64,000 bases of DNA from Acidobacteriaceae bacterium (GCA_903642235.1 CAHJWL010000002.1:62001-126000); one strand, 5' to 3'. Positions 8,866-22,100 are shown, counted from the first letter of the stretch. Numbers and translations are program-made. The notes: generated by a model from the letters alone, not told the origin.

Positions 8866-9005
8866 GGGCAATCTCCCTATGACGACAGCATCATAGACCT
8901 CAAGAGCAAAGACTGTATCTCCTGAATATGAAGTACACCTTGCCTCGTGGCCTCAATCCTCTAAAAGGCGATAGTCTGTCCTCCAGGGCCGAGGAACCAG
9001 ACTAA

Positions 9006-11081
<2,076 letters not shown>

Positions 11082-11092
11082 GGTTCATCCAG

Positions 11093-11716
11093 TCAGGGTT
11101 GTGGCTTTTCCTCTTCCAGCGGCTTACGCAACACCCACGTCGTCATGCAGCGGTAGTCCTGAACGATTGTGGTCTTGAGCGGGTCGACAAGCGTTGCGTC
11201 AAGCTGCTCGGTGATTTCGAGCAGTGTGGACTCGCTGACAAGGAACCATTCGCTGCCATCGCCGATTCGAAAGATGTTCTCCCGTACCGGCTCGAAGTCC
11301 ATACCGATGTGGGAGCCTAGTCGGCAGAAGAGCAGGCCTCCAGGCCTCAGAACACGCCAAAGCTCCTCGATCATCGTCAGGAAATGAGCCTCGTCGCGCG
11401 CGAAGTGCAGAACGGAGTTGCAGACGATTGCGTCAAAGAACCCTTTGTCGAACGGAAGTGCTTCAATGAATGCCTGCACAAAGTTCGTCTCAGGAAGATC
11501 GGGGGCAAGTTGCTTCGCCAGCGATCGCACGTGCACGACAGCTCCGGCCTCGCTATCCAGGGCAAACACGTTGCATCTTTCACGGAGCAGGTAGACAAGA
11601 TTGCGACCATACCCACAGCCTGCATCGAGCAGCCGCATATTCGATCCCAGATTGCCCCGAAGGATCTGATCGAAGACATAGATATCTATCTGGCCGAACT
11701 GCTCTTCAAGTGTCAT
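11093..11716 (-). CDS. Class I SAM-dependent methyltransferase
   Basis: A 207-residue Methyltransf_11-type enzyme. Motif I (LLDAGCGYGRNL, Asp31 to Gly37) binds S-adenosylmethionine; post-I acidic residue is in VFALDSEAG; motif IV is FDAIVCNSVLHFA; LRPGGLLFCRLG is motif VI. The substrate cannot be read from the sequence. An AGGAA site precedes the ATG. The exporter gene upstream on the same strand ends 53 bases before it, so they may be co-transcribed. Confidence 0.87.
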   Translation of the reverse strand: MTLEEQFGQIDIYVFDQILRGNLGSNMRLLDAGCGYGRNLVYLLRERCNVFALDSEAGAVVHVRSLAKQLAPDLPETNFVQAFIEALPFDKGFFDAIVCNSVLHFARDEAHFLTMIEELWRVLRPGGLLFCRLGSHIGMDFEPVRENIFRIGDGSEWFLVSESTLLEITEQLDATLVDPLKTTIVQDYRCMTTWVLRKPLEEEKPQP

Positions 11717-11769
11717 ACGTTCCTGCTGCGAGGCTGGTCCTTCAGGAAGTGTTGTCCGGGCGGCATACG

Positions 11770-13677
11770 TTACGCCTTGCTCGTCACAGTCTCTGCGGAA
11801 ATGGCGCCGCCCTCACCGGGCGCCAGGAAGAGGTTTGTCTCCAAACCATGCTGGCGTGTGTACAGGTCGAAGTACCGGCCCTGTTCGGCCAGCAGAGTAG
11901 AGTGTGTCCCCTGTTCGACAATGTGTCCTTGCTCGATTACCAGGATCTGGTCGGCTCGCCGGATGGTAGAGAGCCGATGCGCGATAACAAAGGTTGTGCG
12001 ACCCTGCATGAGGTAGTTCAACCCTGTCTGGATCATCGCTTCGGACTCCGAATCCAGAGAACTGGTCGCCTCGTCGAGGATAAGAATTCGTGGGTCAGCG
12101 AGGATCGCCCGTGCGATGGAGAGTCGCTGCCGTTGTCCGCCGGATAGCTTGACGCCCCGCTCTCCGACGATCGTTTCGTAGCCCTCCGGAAATCGTTCCG
12201 CAAACTCATCCACACGTGCGATTCGGCAGGCCTCCATCAGCTGCACCTCGGTCGCCTCCGGCCGCGAGAAAAGTATGTTCTCACGGATGCTTCCGTCAAA
12301 GAGAAACGTTTCCTGGAGTACCACCCCAAGCTGATTGCGATAGCTTGAAAGCTTCACGGTGGCGAGATCGACTTCATCTACAAGGACGTGTCCGCCCGTT
12401 GCCGTGTGAAAGGCGCACAGCAGCGAGATGATCGTCGACTTGCCGGAACCCGAAGAGCCGACCAGCGCCGTTGAGGTGCCCGGTCGCGACGTGAAGGAGA
12501 TGCCGTGCAGTACGGGCTTTCCCGGCTCGTACTCGAAGGTGACATCGTCGAAGACAACGTCGCCCCGCAGCACAGGAAGAGCGACAGCGCGGCCAGGCTC
12601 ACTATCCTCCTCCCGCTCAGACAGGATCTCGGAGGTCCGATCGATGCCCGCGATAGCCTCCGTGAGCTGTGTCCCGATTGAGACAAGCTGCACGATCGGC
12701 GCGATCATGAACGCGAGAAACATGACATAGGTGACGTAGCCACCCTTGGTCAGGTGCCCGGCCACGACCTGGTGAGCTCCCAGCCACATCACCAGGGCAC
12801 CGACAAAACCAAGCACAGCAGTCGAAGCAAGCGCCATGAAGCTTTGCGCCGTGAGAGAGCTGATCACATTATTAAGAAGCCGCTGCGCCCCTGCGGCAAA
12901 AACACTGGCCTCACTTTCCTCCGCGTGGTATCCCTTCACCACGCGAACCCCGCCCAATGACTCCGTCAGGCGGCCCGTCACCTCCGCATTGATCTTTGAG
13001 CGTTCCCGGAAGATCGGACGAATTACCTTAAAGGCGCGCTGAAGAATTAAGCCAAAGATCATCAGGATGACAAACGTCAGCAGCGTCATCTTGACCGAGA
13101 GCGAGATGAGATAGCAGAAGGCAAAAATTGCAGTCAGCACACCGCCAAAGAAGTCGATCACACCGGTGCCGATGATATTTCGCACGCCTTCTACATCAGT
13201 CATGATGCGCGCAACAAGTGTGCCCGTCCGGTTTGAATCGTAGAACGAGACGGGCAGCCGTCCAATGTGGGATTGCACCTGCGTGCGGAGCTCCGCAATG
13301 AGGCGTTGGCCAGCCTTTGAAAGCAGCTGCGTGAGCGTGAAAGACGTGATGCCCTGCAGGATCGTCGCGATCACGACGGCGCCGACAATGATGGGCAGAA
13401 GCCCGATCTGCCGTTTGTCCATCACATCGTCAATCAGGTATCGCGTGCTCGCAGGGAGAACCAGACCGCTGGCACGATTGATGATCATGAGCCCGAAGCC
13501 ACTGGCGAGCAGCCATCGTCGCGGGTATACGAGTCTTCCGATCTCCGGAAGAACCTTCTTCAGCGGAGGTTTCGGGCGCTCCGCGGTTAGACCGGCCGTC
13601 GTTGCACGGCCTGTTCCGCGAGAAGCGCGGTCACCGCTGGGCAGGCTGGGCGACCCTAAGCTCGAACTGATGGACAT
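11770..13677 (-). CDS. ABC exporter, fused permease-ATPase (MsbA/Sav1866 type)
   Basis: A 635-residue half-transporter. Six membrane helices fill about residues 55-335, after a basic N terminus. The nucleotide-binding domain has Walker A GSSGSGKS near residue 407, the canonical signature LSGGQRQR near 511, Walker B ILILDEATSSLDS and the H-loop VIAHRLSTI. It would act as a homodimer exporting lipids or drugs; lipid A-core flipping by an MsbA role is possible but unproven. AAAGG precedes the ATG by six bases. Confidence 0.92.
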   Translation of the reverse strand: MSISSSLGSPSLPSGDRASRGTGRATTAGLTAERPKPPLKKVLPEIGRLVYPRRWLLASGFGLMIINRASGLVLPASTRYLIDDVMDKRQIGLLPIIVGAVVIATILQGITSFTLTQLLSKAGQRLIAELRTQVQSHIGRLPVSFYDSNRTGTLVARIMTDVEGVRNIIGTGVIDFFGGVLTAIFAFCYLISLSVKMTLLTFVILMIFGLILQRAFKVIRPIFRERSKINAEVTGRLTESLGGVRVVKGYHAEESEASVFAAGAQRLLNNVISSLTAQSFMALASTAVLGFVGALVMWLGAHQVVAGHLTKGGYVTYVMFLAFMIAPIVQLVSIGTQLTEAIAGIDRTSEILSEREEDSEPGRAVALPVLRGDVVFDDVTFEYEPGKPVLHGISFTSRPGTSTALVGSSGSGKSTIISLLCAFHTATGGHVLVDEVDLATVKLSSYRNQLGVVLQETFLFDGSIRENILFSRPEATEVQLMEACRIARVDEFAERFPEGYETIVGERGVKLSGGQRQRLSIARAILADPRILILDEATSSLDSESEAMIQTGLNYLMQGRTTFVIAHRLSTIRRADQILVIEQGHIVEQGTHSTLLAEQGRYFDLYTRQHGLETNLFLAPGEGGAISAETVTSKA

Positions 13678-13715
13678 CGAAGGCCTTTCATCGGGAACTA
13701 CTCACGCCGCTGGTG

Positions 13716-14096
13716 CTAAAGGGCAAGCCGGGTTCTACGCGCCGCTATAAATGATCGAACGCAGAGCAGCACGAAGAGCAGACAGACCAGCGACATGGCC
13801 GCCTTCTCTTCGAGCGCAATCGGATGTTCAAAGGCCGCTCCATGGGCCAGACGAAAGACGTCGATGTCTGCCTTGATGGACCCGAGAAAGAGCAGCAGCG
13901 CCAGCGTGACCGCAACGTGCATCCAGAGCATGCGCTTCTTCAGCTCGGATGAACTCGCGAGAGCGCCGAAGATACAGAACAACAAGCCTGCTCCTGCGGG
14001 AATGAGTGCCGTTGGATGATTTGAGCCAGTGGCTACGAAGCCGCCAATCGCAATCAAAATAAGGAGAATACCGACGCCGATCGTTAGTTTAGCCAT
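13716..14096 (-). CDS. Small four-helix membrane protein, unknown function
   Basis: A 126-residue integral membrane protein with four predicted hydrophobic helices (about residues 3-21, 29-45, 55-70 and 94-114) and a basic C terminus (RTRLAL). I do not recognise the family with certainty. AAGGAG lies eight bases before the ATG at 14096, which rules out the longer open frame to 14198. It follows the CusF-SCO1 gene by 50 bases on the same strand, so the two may work together in the membrane. Confidence 0.75.
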   Translation of the reverse strand: MAKLTIGVGILLILIAIGGFVATGSNHPTALIPAGAGLLFCIFGALASSSELKKRMLWMHVAVTLALLLFLGSIKADIDVFRLAHGAAFEHPIALEEKAAMSLVCLLFVLLCVRSFIAARRTRLAL

Positions 14097-14146
14097 CCTG
14101 TCAACTCCTTCAACTTCGTACTGACCGCTACGGGTGCGCCACGCAA

Positions 14147-15097
14147 CTACACCCTTGCGGCCTTCTGAATCTCGGCAAGCATCTCGTCCGGCGTCCATTC
14201 ATTAGTGGGATACCAGACAACAATGCGTCCCTGTCGATCTATCAGCGCTGTCGACAGCGAATGGTAGAGAGAGCCGGAGTCGCCGGGTGTAATTCCGACG
14301 CCAAAGAACTGAGCAACTGCAGCTAGCTCAGCCTCCGGGGGTGCGGCAAAATCCCAGTGCGCAAAGGTCTCCTTTGTGAAACGCCCGGTGTAGGAGCCGC
14401 CGTAGCTTCGCAGCACCTGGGGCGTGTCATACAGTGGATCAAACGAGATAGAGAGCAGGTGCGTCTCTCCATACAGCTTCGGGTCTTTTGCAAGCGCTTC
14501 ATCAATCGCCGCGAAATTGCGGCTCATGCGCGGGCAATAGTCCGCAACCGTGCACCGTGTAAAAACAAAGGTTGCGAGAAGCAGGCGACCGCGGAACTGA
14601 TCCAGATGAATCGTGCGATCTGACTGGTTCAATAATGCGAAGTTTGGTACCAGATCACCGGGTGCCGGCGTGTGATACTGCACCGCGGGTCTGTAGTCCG
14701 GCCGCGCCTGGGCGGTCACGACAATCTGGTCCAGCATAGGATCAGAGAATCCGTCGGCATCCTTTCGCACCAGAATGGTTGCCGCAATGCGATCTCCAGG
14801 ATGGAGCTCCGTTGCATCTGCTGGATTCTTCAACTTGTACGGCATCGTCATCGCGCCCATGAACCCCGGAACCGCTTCATGGTCAAGCGTGACACTGCTC
14901 CTCTGGACCGCCACTACCTTGCCACGTACCGGAAATTGCTGCAGGGCAGCGGAACTTCTGCTGGAAGTTCCTCCCGGAGTCGTAGGCCGGCAGCCCAAGG
15001 CTTCAGTAATGGCGATAGATGCGACTAGAACGAGCCGAGCTCTGCTGAGCAAATTGGTCACAATCACGATAATAATGGGTGACAGCGCAACCGCCAT
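14147..15097 (-). CDS. CusF-like domain fused to SCO1/SenC copper chaperone
   Basis: A 316-residue exported or membrane-anchored protein. Residues 56-130 match the CusF/copper-binding-like domain with the GAMTMPYKL metal-binding strand (residues 81-89). Residues 145-316 are a thioredoxin-fold SCO1 domain with cysteines 182 and 188 in RCTVADYCPRM and the copper-ligand candidate His279. Spacing is C-x5-C instead of the classic C-x3-C. SCO proteins deliver copper to cytochrome oxidase CuA. The start is uncertain: a GTG 12 codons later would give a lipoprotein-like signal ending in LGC at Cys36. It is divergent from the MFS gene. Confidence 0.83.
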   Translation of the reverse strand: MAVALSPIIIVIVTNLLSRARLVLVASIAITEALGCRPTTPGGTSSRSSAALQQFPVRGKVVAVQRSSVTLDHEAVPGFMGAMTMPYKLKNPADATELHPGDRIAATILVRKDADGFSDPMLDQIVVTAQARPDYRPAVQYHTPAPGDLVPNFALLNQSDRTIHLDQFRGRLLLATFVFTRCTVADYCPRMSRNFAAIDEALAKDPKLYGETHLLSISFDPLYDTPQVLRSYGGSYTGRFTKETFAHWDFAAPPEAELAAVAQFFGVGITPGDSGSLYHSLSTALIDRQGRIVVWYPTNEWTPDEMLAEIQKAARV

Positions 15098-15124
15098 GCA
15101 CCAGAGCCGATCGAGGTTGAGGAG

Positions 15125-16321
15125 ATGAAGGCAGAGGCAGAGGCGGCGGAGCAAAGAGTACCGGAGCGACACTCGATTGCTGGCGCGGAGCAGGTTCCTT
15201 CGCTCGGCATGATGCTCTTTGCCTTCATCCTTACCGGTCTTGGGACAGCGATGCTCGGACCACTTCTCCCTTTGCTCACCAGGCAATGGCATCTGCGCGA
15301 TGAACAGAGTGGCCTCCTGCTGCTGGCCCAGTTCTGCGGTTCCTTTCTTGGGGGCGCCACTATTTCGTGGAGGCTCAAGCGAGGCCTCCTTTTGGGAGTA
15401 TCAGCTTCTAGCCTGGGACTTTTTGTGTTTGCCATCTCGCCGGGATTGAGCTTCGCGTGCCCTGCCCTCCTGCTTGCCGGCTTCGGGATAGGTCATTCCC
15501 TTACCGCTGTCAACATCCTTGCCGGTCAGCGCTTCAGCGAAAAGAGAGCCTCCGCGCTCTCACTTCTGAACTTCTTCTGGAGCTTCGGTGCGATGCTCGC
15601 GCCCTTGCTCTCCGGCTGGCTTTCCCCCCATGTCGCTCTGCCGCACCTGATCCTCGCCCTTGCTGTGCTCTTCGCTATCTGCGCTTCTGGACTCGCCCTT
15701 CAGATGCGCACCGGCTTTACGGAGAGTCGCCCGATAGAGCAGGTAGCCGAGCCCGGGCAAAGACCAGGGCTGCTTCGAACGACCTTCGTATTTTTTATGG
15801 CAATGCTCTTTTTCTATGGCGGCCTTGAGACCTGCCTGAGCGGCTGGCTCACGACCTACGCCTTCCGCTATGGAGACAAGACCCTCGCGATCAGTCAATA
15901 CACAACTCTTCTCCTGTGGATGAGTCTGACGCTTGGCCGCATAGGCTCCGCAGGACTTCTACGGAAGCTGCCGGAGACCTTCGTCTGGAGACTGGCTCTG
16001 CTCACAACTTTGCTCTTGACCGGTTGCCTGATGTTTGCTTACACGGCTGCGACAATCGCTCTCACCGCCGTATGTCTTGGCCTGAGCCTGTCCCCCTGGT
16101 TTCCCATTACGTTGTCTCTGCTCATGGAACAGCGGCCGCGTGCCCGCCAGGCCGGTATCGTCATTGCGGTGAGTGGTCTTGGAGCGGCGGCGCTTCCGTG
16201 GTTGATGGGCGTCCTCTCTACCCGCTCAGGATCACTTCAGAGAGCGCTTGTCGTTCCCGTGCTGGCAACATGCGTGCTCCTGACACTAAGCCTCATGCGG
16301 CGTGCGACGCTGGCGAAGTGA
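15125..16321 (+). CDS. MFS transporter
   Basis: A 398-residue major facilitator protein with about 12 membrane helices. Helix 1 contains ILTGLGTAMLGPLLPLL and the 2-3 loop has WRLKRG; the second half begins near FVFFMAMLFFYGGLETCLSGWL. The LETCLSGWL segment resembles the FucP/glucose-type sugar MFS groups, so a sugar substrate is possible, though not demonstrable. The ATG at 15125 directly abuts GAGGAG, an unusually short distance; an ATG pair at 15209 is an alternative start. Confidence 0.83.
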   Translation: MKAEAEAAEQRVPERHSIAGAEQVPSLGMMLFAFILTGLGTAMLGPLLPLLTRQWHLRDEQSGLLLLAQFCGSFLGGATISWRLKRGLLLGVSASSLGLFVFAISPGLSFACPALLLAGFGIGHSLTAVNILAGQRFSEKRASALSLLNFFWSFGAMLAPLLSGWLSPHVALPHLILALAVLFAICASGLALQMRTGFTESRPIEQVAEPGQRPGLLRTTFVFFMAMLFFYGGLETCLSGWLTTYAFRYGDKTLAISQYTTLLLWMSLTLGRIGSAGLLRKLPETFVWRLALLTTLLLTGCLMFAYTAATIALTAVCLGLSLSPWFPITLSLLMEQRPRARQAGIVIAVSGLGAAALPWLMGVLSTRSGSLQRALVVPVLATCVLLTLSLMRRATLAK

Positions 16322-16385
16322 GGTCGAAGCGGATGTGGAAAGCAGAGCCCAGAAGGCCAGGCACGCGGGCGTATCCTGTAAAGGT

Positions 16386-19163
16386 ATGGGGGAGATGATT
16401 TCAACAGAAGTTCTTGCTGCACTCGATCGAGGGACTCTCCTTCTTACACCGAACGAACGAGCAGCGCGCACGCTGCAGCGCGCTTGGGACCGCATCCAGC
16501 ACAGTCGTCAACTGACGACCTGGGAACCCGCGAAGATCTTAAGCTGGCGTAGCTGGCTGCAACTCCTCTGGAAGAGGCTCTTGCTGGATGGCAGGGTATC
16601 CGCCCTCCTGCTTACACCGTTACAAGAGCAACATGTCTGGAGAGGCGTAATCACAACGTCTGCCGCCGCGGCCAGCCTGCGCAGCATTGATTCGCTGGTT
16701 GATCTCGCGGCGAAAGCATGGCGCCGCGTATGCGCCTACGGTGGCCAACAACTACTACGACGGTCAAGCCATCACCTGCAAGGCGACCCGCTGCAATTTG
16801 CGCTTTGGGCCCGCTCTTTCGAAGATGTATGCCGGCAGGAGTCTCTGTTGAGTGAGGCTTTACTTGAAGACGAGCTGATACAACAGCTCACCCCCAGGGA
16901 TTTTAGACTTGCAGGCGCACTGGAGGGGGCACTGCTGCTCGGATTCGACCGCTTACTTCCTGCGCAGGGTGCGCTTCTGGAATCTCTTCGCTTGGCTGGC
17001 GGCTCTGTTGTTCAAGGTCAGGAGCCCGGCACACCCCATGGCTTGCTTGTGACCGCTCCAGACCAGACGGAGGAGTTGCGCACCTGCGCGCTCTGGATAC
17101 GGGCGCGTCTCCGAGACGTGCCTGACGCCCGCATTGCTCTCATCGTGAACAATCTCGATCTTGAGAGAGACACAATCGACTCGGTACTGCGGGAGCTTCT
17201 CTCTCCTGAACTCGAGGACATCGCGGCGAACTCCGACCTCGTACCTTTTGAGTTTTCCCTCGGCCGGCCCATGGCACATCAACCCATGGTGCAAAGTGCT
17301 CTGGACTTGCTTCACTGGGCCCTGGAGCCGCTGCCGCTCGAGAAAGTAAGCCGTCTTCTACTCTCCCCTTACTTTGCTGCCGAAGATCAGGAGGTAACAG
17401 CACGTGCCGAGTTCGATGCCTTCAGCCTGCGTCAGCAGCTGCGCCTCCGTCCAGAGATCACACTAAGCGGCTTAGGACAGGAGCTTGAGCAGAGCGAGAA
17501 CCTACACGGTCGGCTATCAGGTCTTTTTAGGGCGATCAAGAACATGGAAGAGGCACAGTCCAAGTTCGATCTTCATCCTCGCGGTTTCGCGGAATGGTCT
17601 GACTGGATGCGTGCATGGCTCGCGCGCTCGCAGTGGTGCACCTCTGTCTCGTCACTCACAAGCCACGAGTACCAGCTTCGCGAGCGATGGGAGAGCGCTC
17701 TCGACCAGCTGGCAAGCCTCGATTTCGTCAACCAGGGGATCGATCTTCAACAGGCCCTCGACACTCTTGATCGTCTCTCCAAAGAGCTCATCTTCGCACC
17801 CGAAGCGAACGATGCCCCTGTGCAGATCCTTGGTCCACTTGAGGCCGCGGGGCAGAGCTTCGACGCACTCTGGCTCTTGCGCGGAGGAGAGATGCAGTGG
17901 CCGCCCAGTGCGGCCACTCTCCCGCTGCTCTCTTGGAGCCTGCAACGCGAACTGCAGATGCCGGGCACGGATGCGGAGCGCGAGCGAGCCGCGGCGTTCC
18001 AACTGACTCGTCGCCTGGCTGCTTCATCACATGAGTTCATCGTGAGCTATGCGCACTCGACGGCGTCCGAGGGATCGCAGCGGGCAGCGGCCATCCTTCG
18101 TGAGCTCCAGCTTTCCGATGTTCCTCTCGATGACCTGATTGGCCAGGAGCAGCCCACGAATGCGCCTGTGACACTGGAGCGTGTTCTAGACGCAACAGGC
18201 ATTACACCTCTTCCTGACCAGGTACTTCCTGGCGGTGTCCGCATTCTGGAGTTGCAAGCCGCATGTGGGTTTCGCGCGTTTGCAGAGCTGCGCCTTGGCG
18301 CCTCCGAGCTCCGCGAGCGTGGGCCAGGGCTGAATTCCATGGAGCGCGGCAGCGCCGTTCATAGCGCCCTTGAAGAGTTCTGGAAGACGCTTGAAAGCCA
18401 ACGTGAACTGCGCGCTCTAAGCCAGGTCGAACGCGACGAGATGATCCAGCGCGCCGTCGAAGCAGGTCTTAACAAAGCGCAAACCGCAAAGACGACTCCG
18501 TGGGACAGTGCCTACCTCCGTGCGCAGCGGCTTCGCTTGACCACGCTGCTGCACGATTGGATCCAGATGGAACTTCGCCGTCCGGAGTTCACCGTCGTCG
18601 CGCAGGAGGAAGCACGAAAGAATATTGCATTAGGTCCTCTTCGCCTCTCCCTGCGCATGGATCGGATCGACCTTGTCGATGGTCAGCAGGTTGTCCTTGA
18701 CTACAAGACGGGTTCGGCAAACACAAGTGGTTGGCTTGGGGACCGGCCCGATCAGCCGCAAGTACCTCTCTATGCCATTCTCGCCAGCAAAGGGGGAGAT
18801 CAGAGCAACGGCACAGCCCTCCCGCTGGCGGCGGTTGGCTTCGGTCAGGTGCGCGCGGGCAAGGACATGAGCCTGCGCGGTTTCGCTGCAGCCCCGGGCA
18901 TTCTGCATGCACATGGCTCCGTACGCCCGGCGAGCATGGATGCTGAAAGCTTTGACGCACAGATTGTGCGGTGGCACGAGATACTCGAGCGACTTGCCAT
19001 CGAGTTCGCGGAGGGCGATCTACGCGTTCGTCCGAAGCAGTACCCCGCAACTTGCGTGCGCTGCGGTCAGCGCCTGCTCTGTCGCCTGGATACATCAAGC
19101 ATTGCGAACGAAACTCTCACAGAGGACGCATCCATGGAGGAGGCGGATCAACAGCATGGCTAA
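16386..19163 (+). CDS. AddB-like PD-(D/E)XK nuclease with iron-sulfur cysteines (TIGR03623 type)
   Basis: A 925-residue protein starting with the degenerate helicase-like part (LLTPNERAARTLQRAW) and ending in a RecB-type nuclease. Catalytic Asp772 and Lys774 lie in VLDYKTG. Four cysteines, Cys627 in AACGFRAFAE and Cys890, Cys893 and Cys899 (C-x2-C-x5-C), match the iron-sulfur staple of AddB and Cas4 nucleases. With the AddA-like partner it should process double-strand DNA ends for recombination. The frame opens at GTG 16302; ATG 16386 and ATG 16395 are nearer to purine-rich sites. Its stop overlaps the next start by eight bases. Confidence 0.85.
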   Translation: MGEMISTEVLAALDRGTLLLTPNERAARTLQRAWDRIQHSRQLTTWEPAKILSWRSWLQLLWKRLLLDGRVSALLLTPLQEQHVWRGVITTSAAAASLRSIDSLVDLAAKAWRRVCAYGGQQLLRRSSHHLQGDPLQFALWARSFEDVCRQESLLSEALLEDELIQQLTPRDFRLAGALEGALLLGFDRLLPAQGALLESLRLAGGSVVQGQEPGTPHGLLVTAPDQTEELRTCALWIRARLRDVPDARIALIVNNLDLERDTIDSVLRELLSPELEDIAANSDLVPFEFSLGRPMAHQPMVQSALDLLHWALEPLPLEKVSRLLLSPYFAAEDQEVTARAEFDAFSLRQQLRLRPEITLSGLGQELEQSENLHGRLSGLFRAIKNMEEAQSKFDLHPRGFAEWSDWMRAWLARSQWCTSVSSLTSHEYQLRERWESALDQLASLDFVNQGIDLQQALDTLDRLSKELIFAPEANDAPVQILGPLEAAGQSFDALWLLRGGEMQWPPSAATLPLLSWSLQRELQMPGTDAERERAAAFQLTRRLAASSHEFIVSYAHSTASEGSQRAAAILRELQLSDVPLDDLIGQEQPTNAPVTLERVLDATGITPLPDQVLPGGVRILELQAACGFRAFAELRLGASELRERGPGLNSMERGSAVHSALEEFWKTLESQRELRALSQVERDEMIQRAVEAGLNKAQTAKTTPWDSAYLRAQRLRLTTLLHDWIQMELRRPEFTVVAQEEARKNIALGPLRLSLRMDRIDLVDGQQVVLDYKTGSANTSGWLGDRPDQPQVPLYAILASKGGDQSNGTALPLAAVGFGQVRAGKDMSLRGFAAAPGILHAHGSVRPASMDAESFDAQIVRWHEILERLAIEFAEGDLRVRPKQYPATCVRCGQRLLCRLDTSSIANETLTEDASMEEADQQHG

Positions 19164-22100
19164 GCTTGTGCAGATGCCTTCGCGTATACCCGATGCGCTG
19201 GCACGCGAGCAGGCTCTCGACGTCGACCGGTCATGGATTGTCGAAGCACCTGCAGGCTCTGGTAAGACGGGTTTACTCCTTCAGCGCTACCTGCGGCTGC
19301 TCGGGCATCCGAGTGTCACCGATCCGGAGCAGGTGCTCGCCATCACCTTCACCAAGGCCGCAACCGAGGAGATCCGGCGACGCATCCTGCGGGAGCTCCA
19401 GCAAGCGCATGACGCCTCCGACCAACGAAGCGAGGCCTCTGACTTTGATCGCCTCACACGATCGCTGGCGCGAGCTGCCCTGGAGCGCGACCGCACCCTC
19501 AGCTGGAACCTGCTTGATGATCCACGTCGGCTGCGCATCCGGACCATCGATGCGGTCTGCGCAGAGATCGCGAGATCGCTGCCCATCCTGTGCGGCGGCA
19601 ATGGTTCGCTCACGCCGGTAGAGGAGCCTTCTTTTCTCTATGAGGAAGCTGCTCGCCGAACCTGGTCGCATCTCGGCGGAACAGAAACCGCGCTCGCTGG
19701 GGCTCTGCACGATCTGCTGCTGCACCGCGATGGTGATCTCAACGCTTGCATCTCACTCGTTGCTGGCATGTTGGCGGAGCGCGAGCAATGGGGCTCGCTC
19801 ATCCCGCTCCAAGAGGAAGACTTCAGTGTGCACGCCCTTGACCTGCTCCTCCGCAAGAAGCTGGACCAGTCGCTTGAGCAGGTAGTCTGTGAGGGTCTGA
19901 CCCGTCTTTCCGAGGCCTTTCCGGAGCCTCTGCTACGGCGTCTGACCAGCCTTGCGAACAGCCTGAGCGCCCGTTCCGGGTACGATAATCGACCGTCTCC
20001 TATAGCTATCTGTCGGGAACTCCATAGCGCGCCGTCTGCCGCTGCGGAGAGTCTGGTGCACTGGCGCGCTCTTGCTCATCTGCTGATCGCACCAACGCAA
20101 CACACCTGGCGAAAGAGCTTTGCCCGCAACCACATCTCTTTCGAGACCGATGCAAGCGACAAAGCTCTCCTGAAGCAACTCGCGCTTGAAGCGCAGGAGC
20201 ATCCAGCTCTGCTCGATCTCCTGAATGAGCTCGGCACCTTGCCGCCCTCCAGATTTCCCGACGAGCAATGGCCCATCACCAAGGCGCTCTTCCGTGTTCT
20301 TCGCCGGGCTCTGGCTGAGTTGCAGGTCGTCTTTAGCGAAACGGGTAAGTCGGACTTCACCGAGCCGTCCCTTCTAGCTCGCTATGCGCTCCAGCAGCAG
20401 CATGGCATGGGCGCTCTCGAAAGCTCTCTTGGAACCGAACTGAAGCATCTGCTTGTGGACGAGATGCAGGACACCAGTTCCAGGCAGTACGAACTCATCG
20501 AGCATCTCACCGACGGCTGGGCCGACGAGGGAAAGACAGTCTTTCTCGTCGGCGATCCGAAGCAATCGATCTATCTCTTCCGGCAGGCTCGCGTCGAGCG
20601 ATTCGTCGAGTCCATGCGCACCGGTCGACTTGGAAATCTGCCGATCGGCCCGCTCTACCTGACAGCAAACTTCCGTTCGCAGGCCGGCCTCGTAGCAGCA
20701 TTCAATGAGGACTTCGGCAGAGTGTTTCCGCAACAGCCCAAACATTCGGAGGCTGTCGAGTACGTCTTCGCGGACGCAACCAGGAAGGCCACCCTGGACG
20801 TCAACGGCAGCAATGGAACCGCTTGGCATCTGACGGTACTTCCGGCGGATGCTCAGGACTCACGACAGAGAGTCAAAGCACAAGCCGCCAAGAACGCCCG
20901 CAACATCCGACACATCATCGAGCGCTGGAGAGCCCGCCCGCTTCCAGCGGATCGCACCTCTCCATGGCGCATCGCTATCCTGGTCCGATCCCGGAGCAGC
21001 CTGACCGCTGTGCTTTCGGAGTTACGTCGAGACACACCGATTCCCTTTCGCGCTCTCAAAATCGACACTCTTGATGAACGGCGGGAGATCCTTGATCTTC
21101 TCGCTTTGACGCGTGCCCTGCTCCATCCCGCGGATCGCACGGCCTGGCTTGCGGTCCTGCACGCTCCATGGTGCGGCCTCGGTATGGCCGATCTGCACAC
21201 ACTCACCGGGCGGGATGATCTGCAATCCCGAAATCTTGCTGTTGCGGACCTGATCGCCAGATGGGGCACGGAGCTCTCTGCGGATGGCCTTCTGCGGCTG
21301 GAGCGATCATGGCCGACCCTCCAGGCGGCAGTGCGCACATCGCCGCATGTGCGCCTGCCCGAGCGCGTGGAGCGCACATGGCGATCACTCGGCGGAAATC
21401 TCTTCCTCGATCAAACAGCCTTACGGAACGTCAGCACCTTTCTTGATCTTCTTCGCACGATCGATCGCGAGGCCGGCGAAGTCAGGATCCCCACGTTGAT
21501 GCGCCGGCTGAAACATCTCTACGCCTCTCCGGATAACACCGCGGACGCAGTCGATCTGATTACGATCCATGGTTCAAAGGGCCTCGAGTGGGATGTGGTT
21601 CTCGTACCGGAACTAGAGCGGCGTAGCCCGCGCGACGCGTCACGGCTCTTCGAGTGGGAAGAGTCGCGCAGCGGAAATGTCATTCTGTCGCCGATTGCTG
21701 CAAAGGGAGAGGAAGCTACCTCACTGAATGGGTGGCTTCGCTCTCTGCAGGCGCGCAGGGCGGCCGCAGAGCGAAAGCGTTTGTTTTATGTGGCCTGCAC
21801 GCGTGCACGGGAAGAGCTGCACCTCTTTGGAGTCGCCTGCACGCAGAAGAATGGCGGCGTGACTGCAGAATCCGGCAGCCTGCTGGACGCTGCGTGGCCT
21901 GCTGCAAAGGAGCGACTCGCCACTCCGGCGCATACAGCTTCCGCGAGTGTGCCTCCCTCCAGCGGAACGCTCGACCTCGCCGCGACAGGTGACGAAGCTG
22001 GCGAGACCATTGCACAAGCAGCCCCGCAGCTGGAGCGATTGCCGCTGAGTGTCCGTCCCTTCCCGCTCTTTTCAGGATATGACGGAGTCGAGCGCACTAG

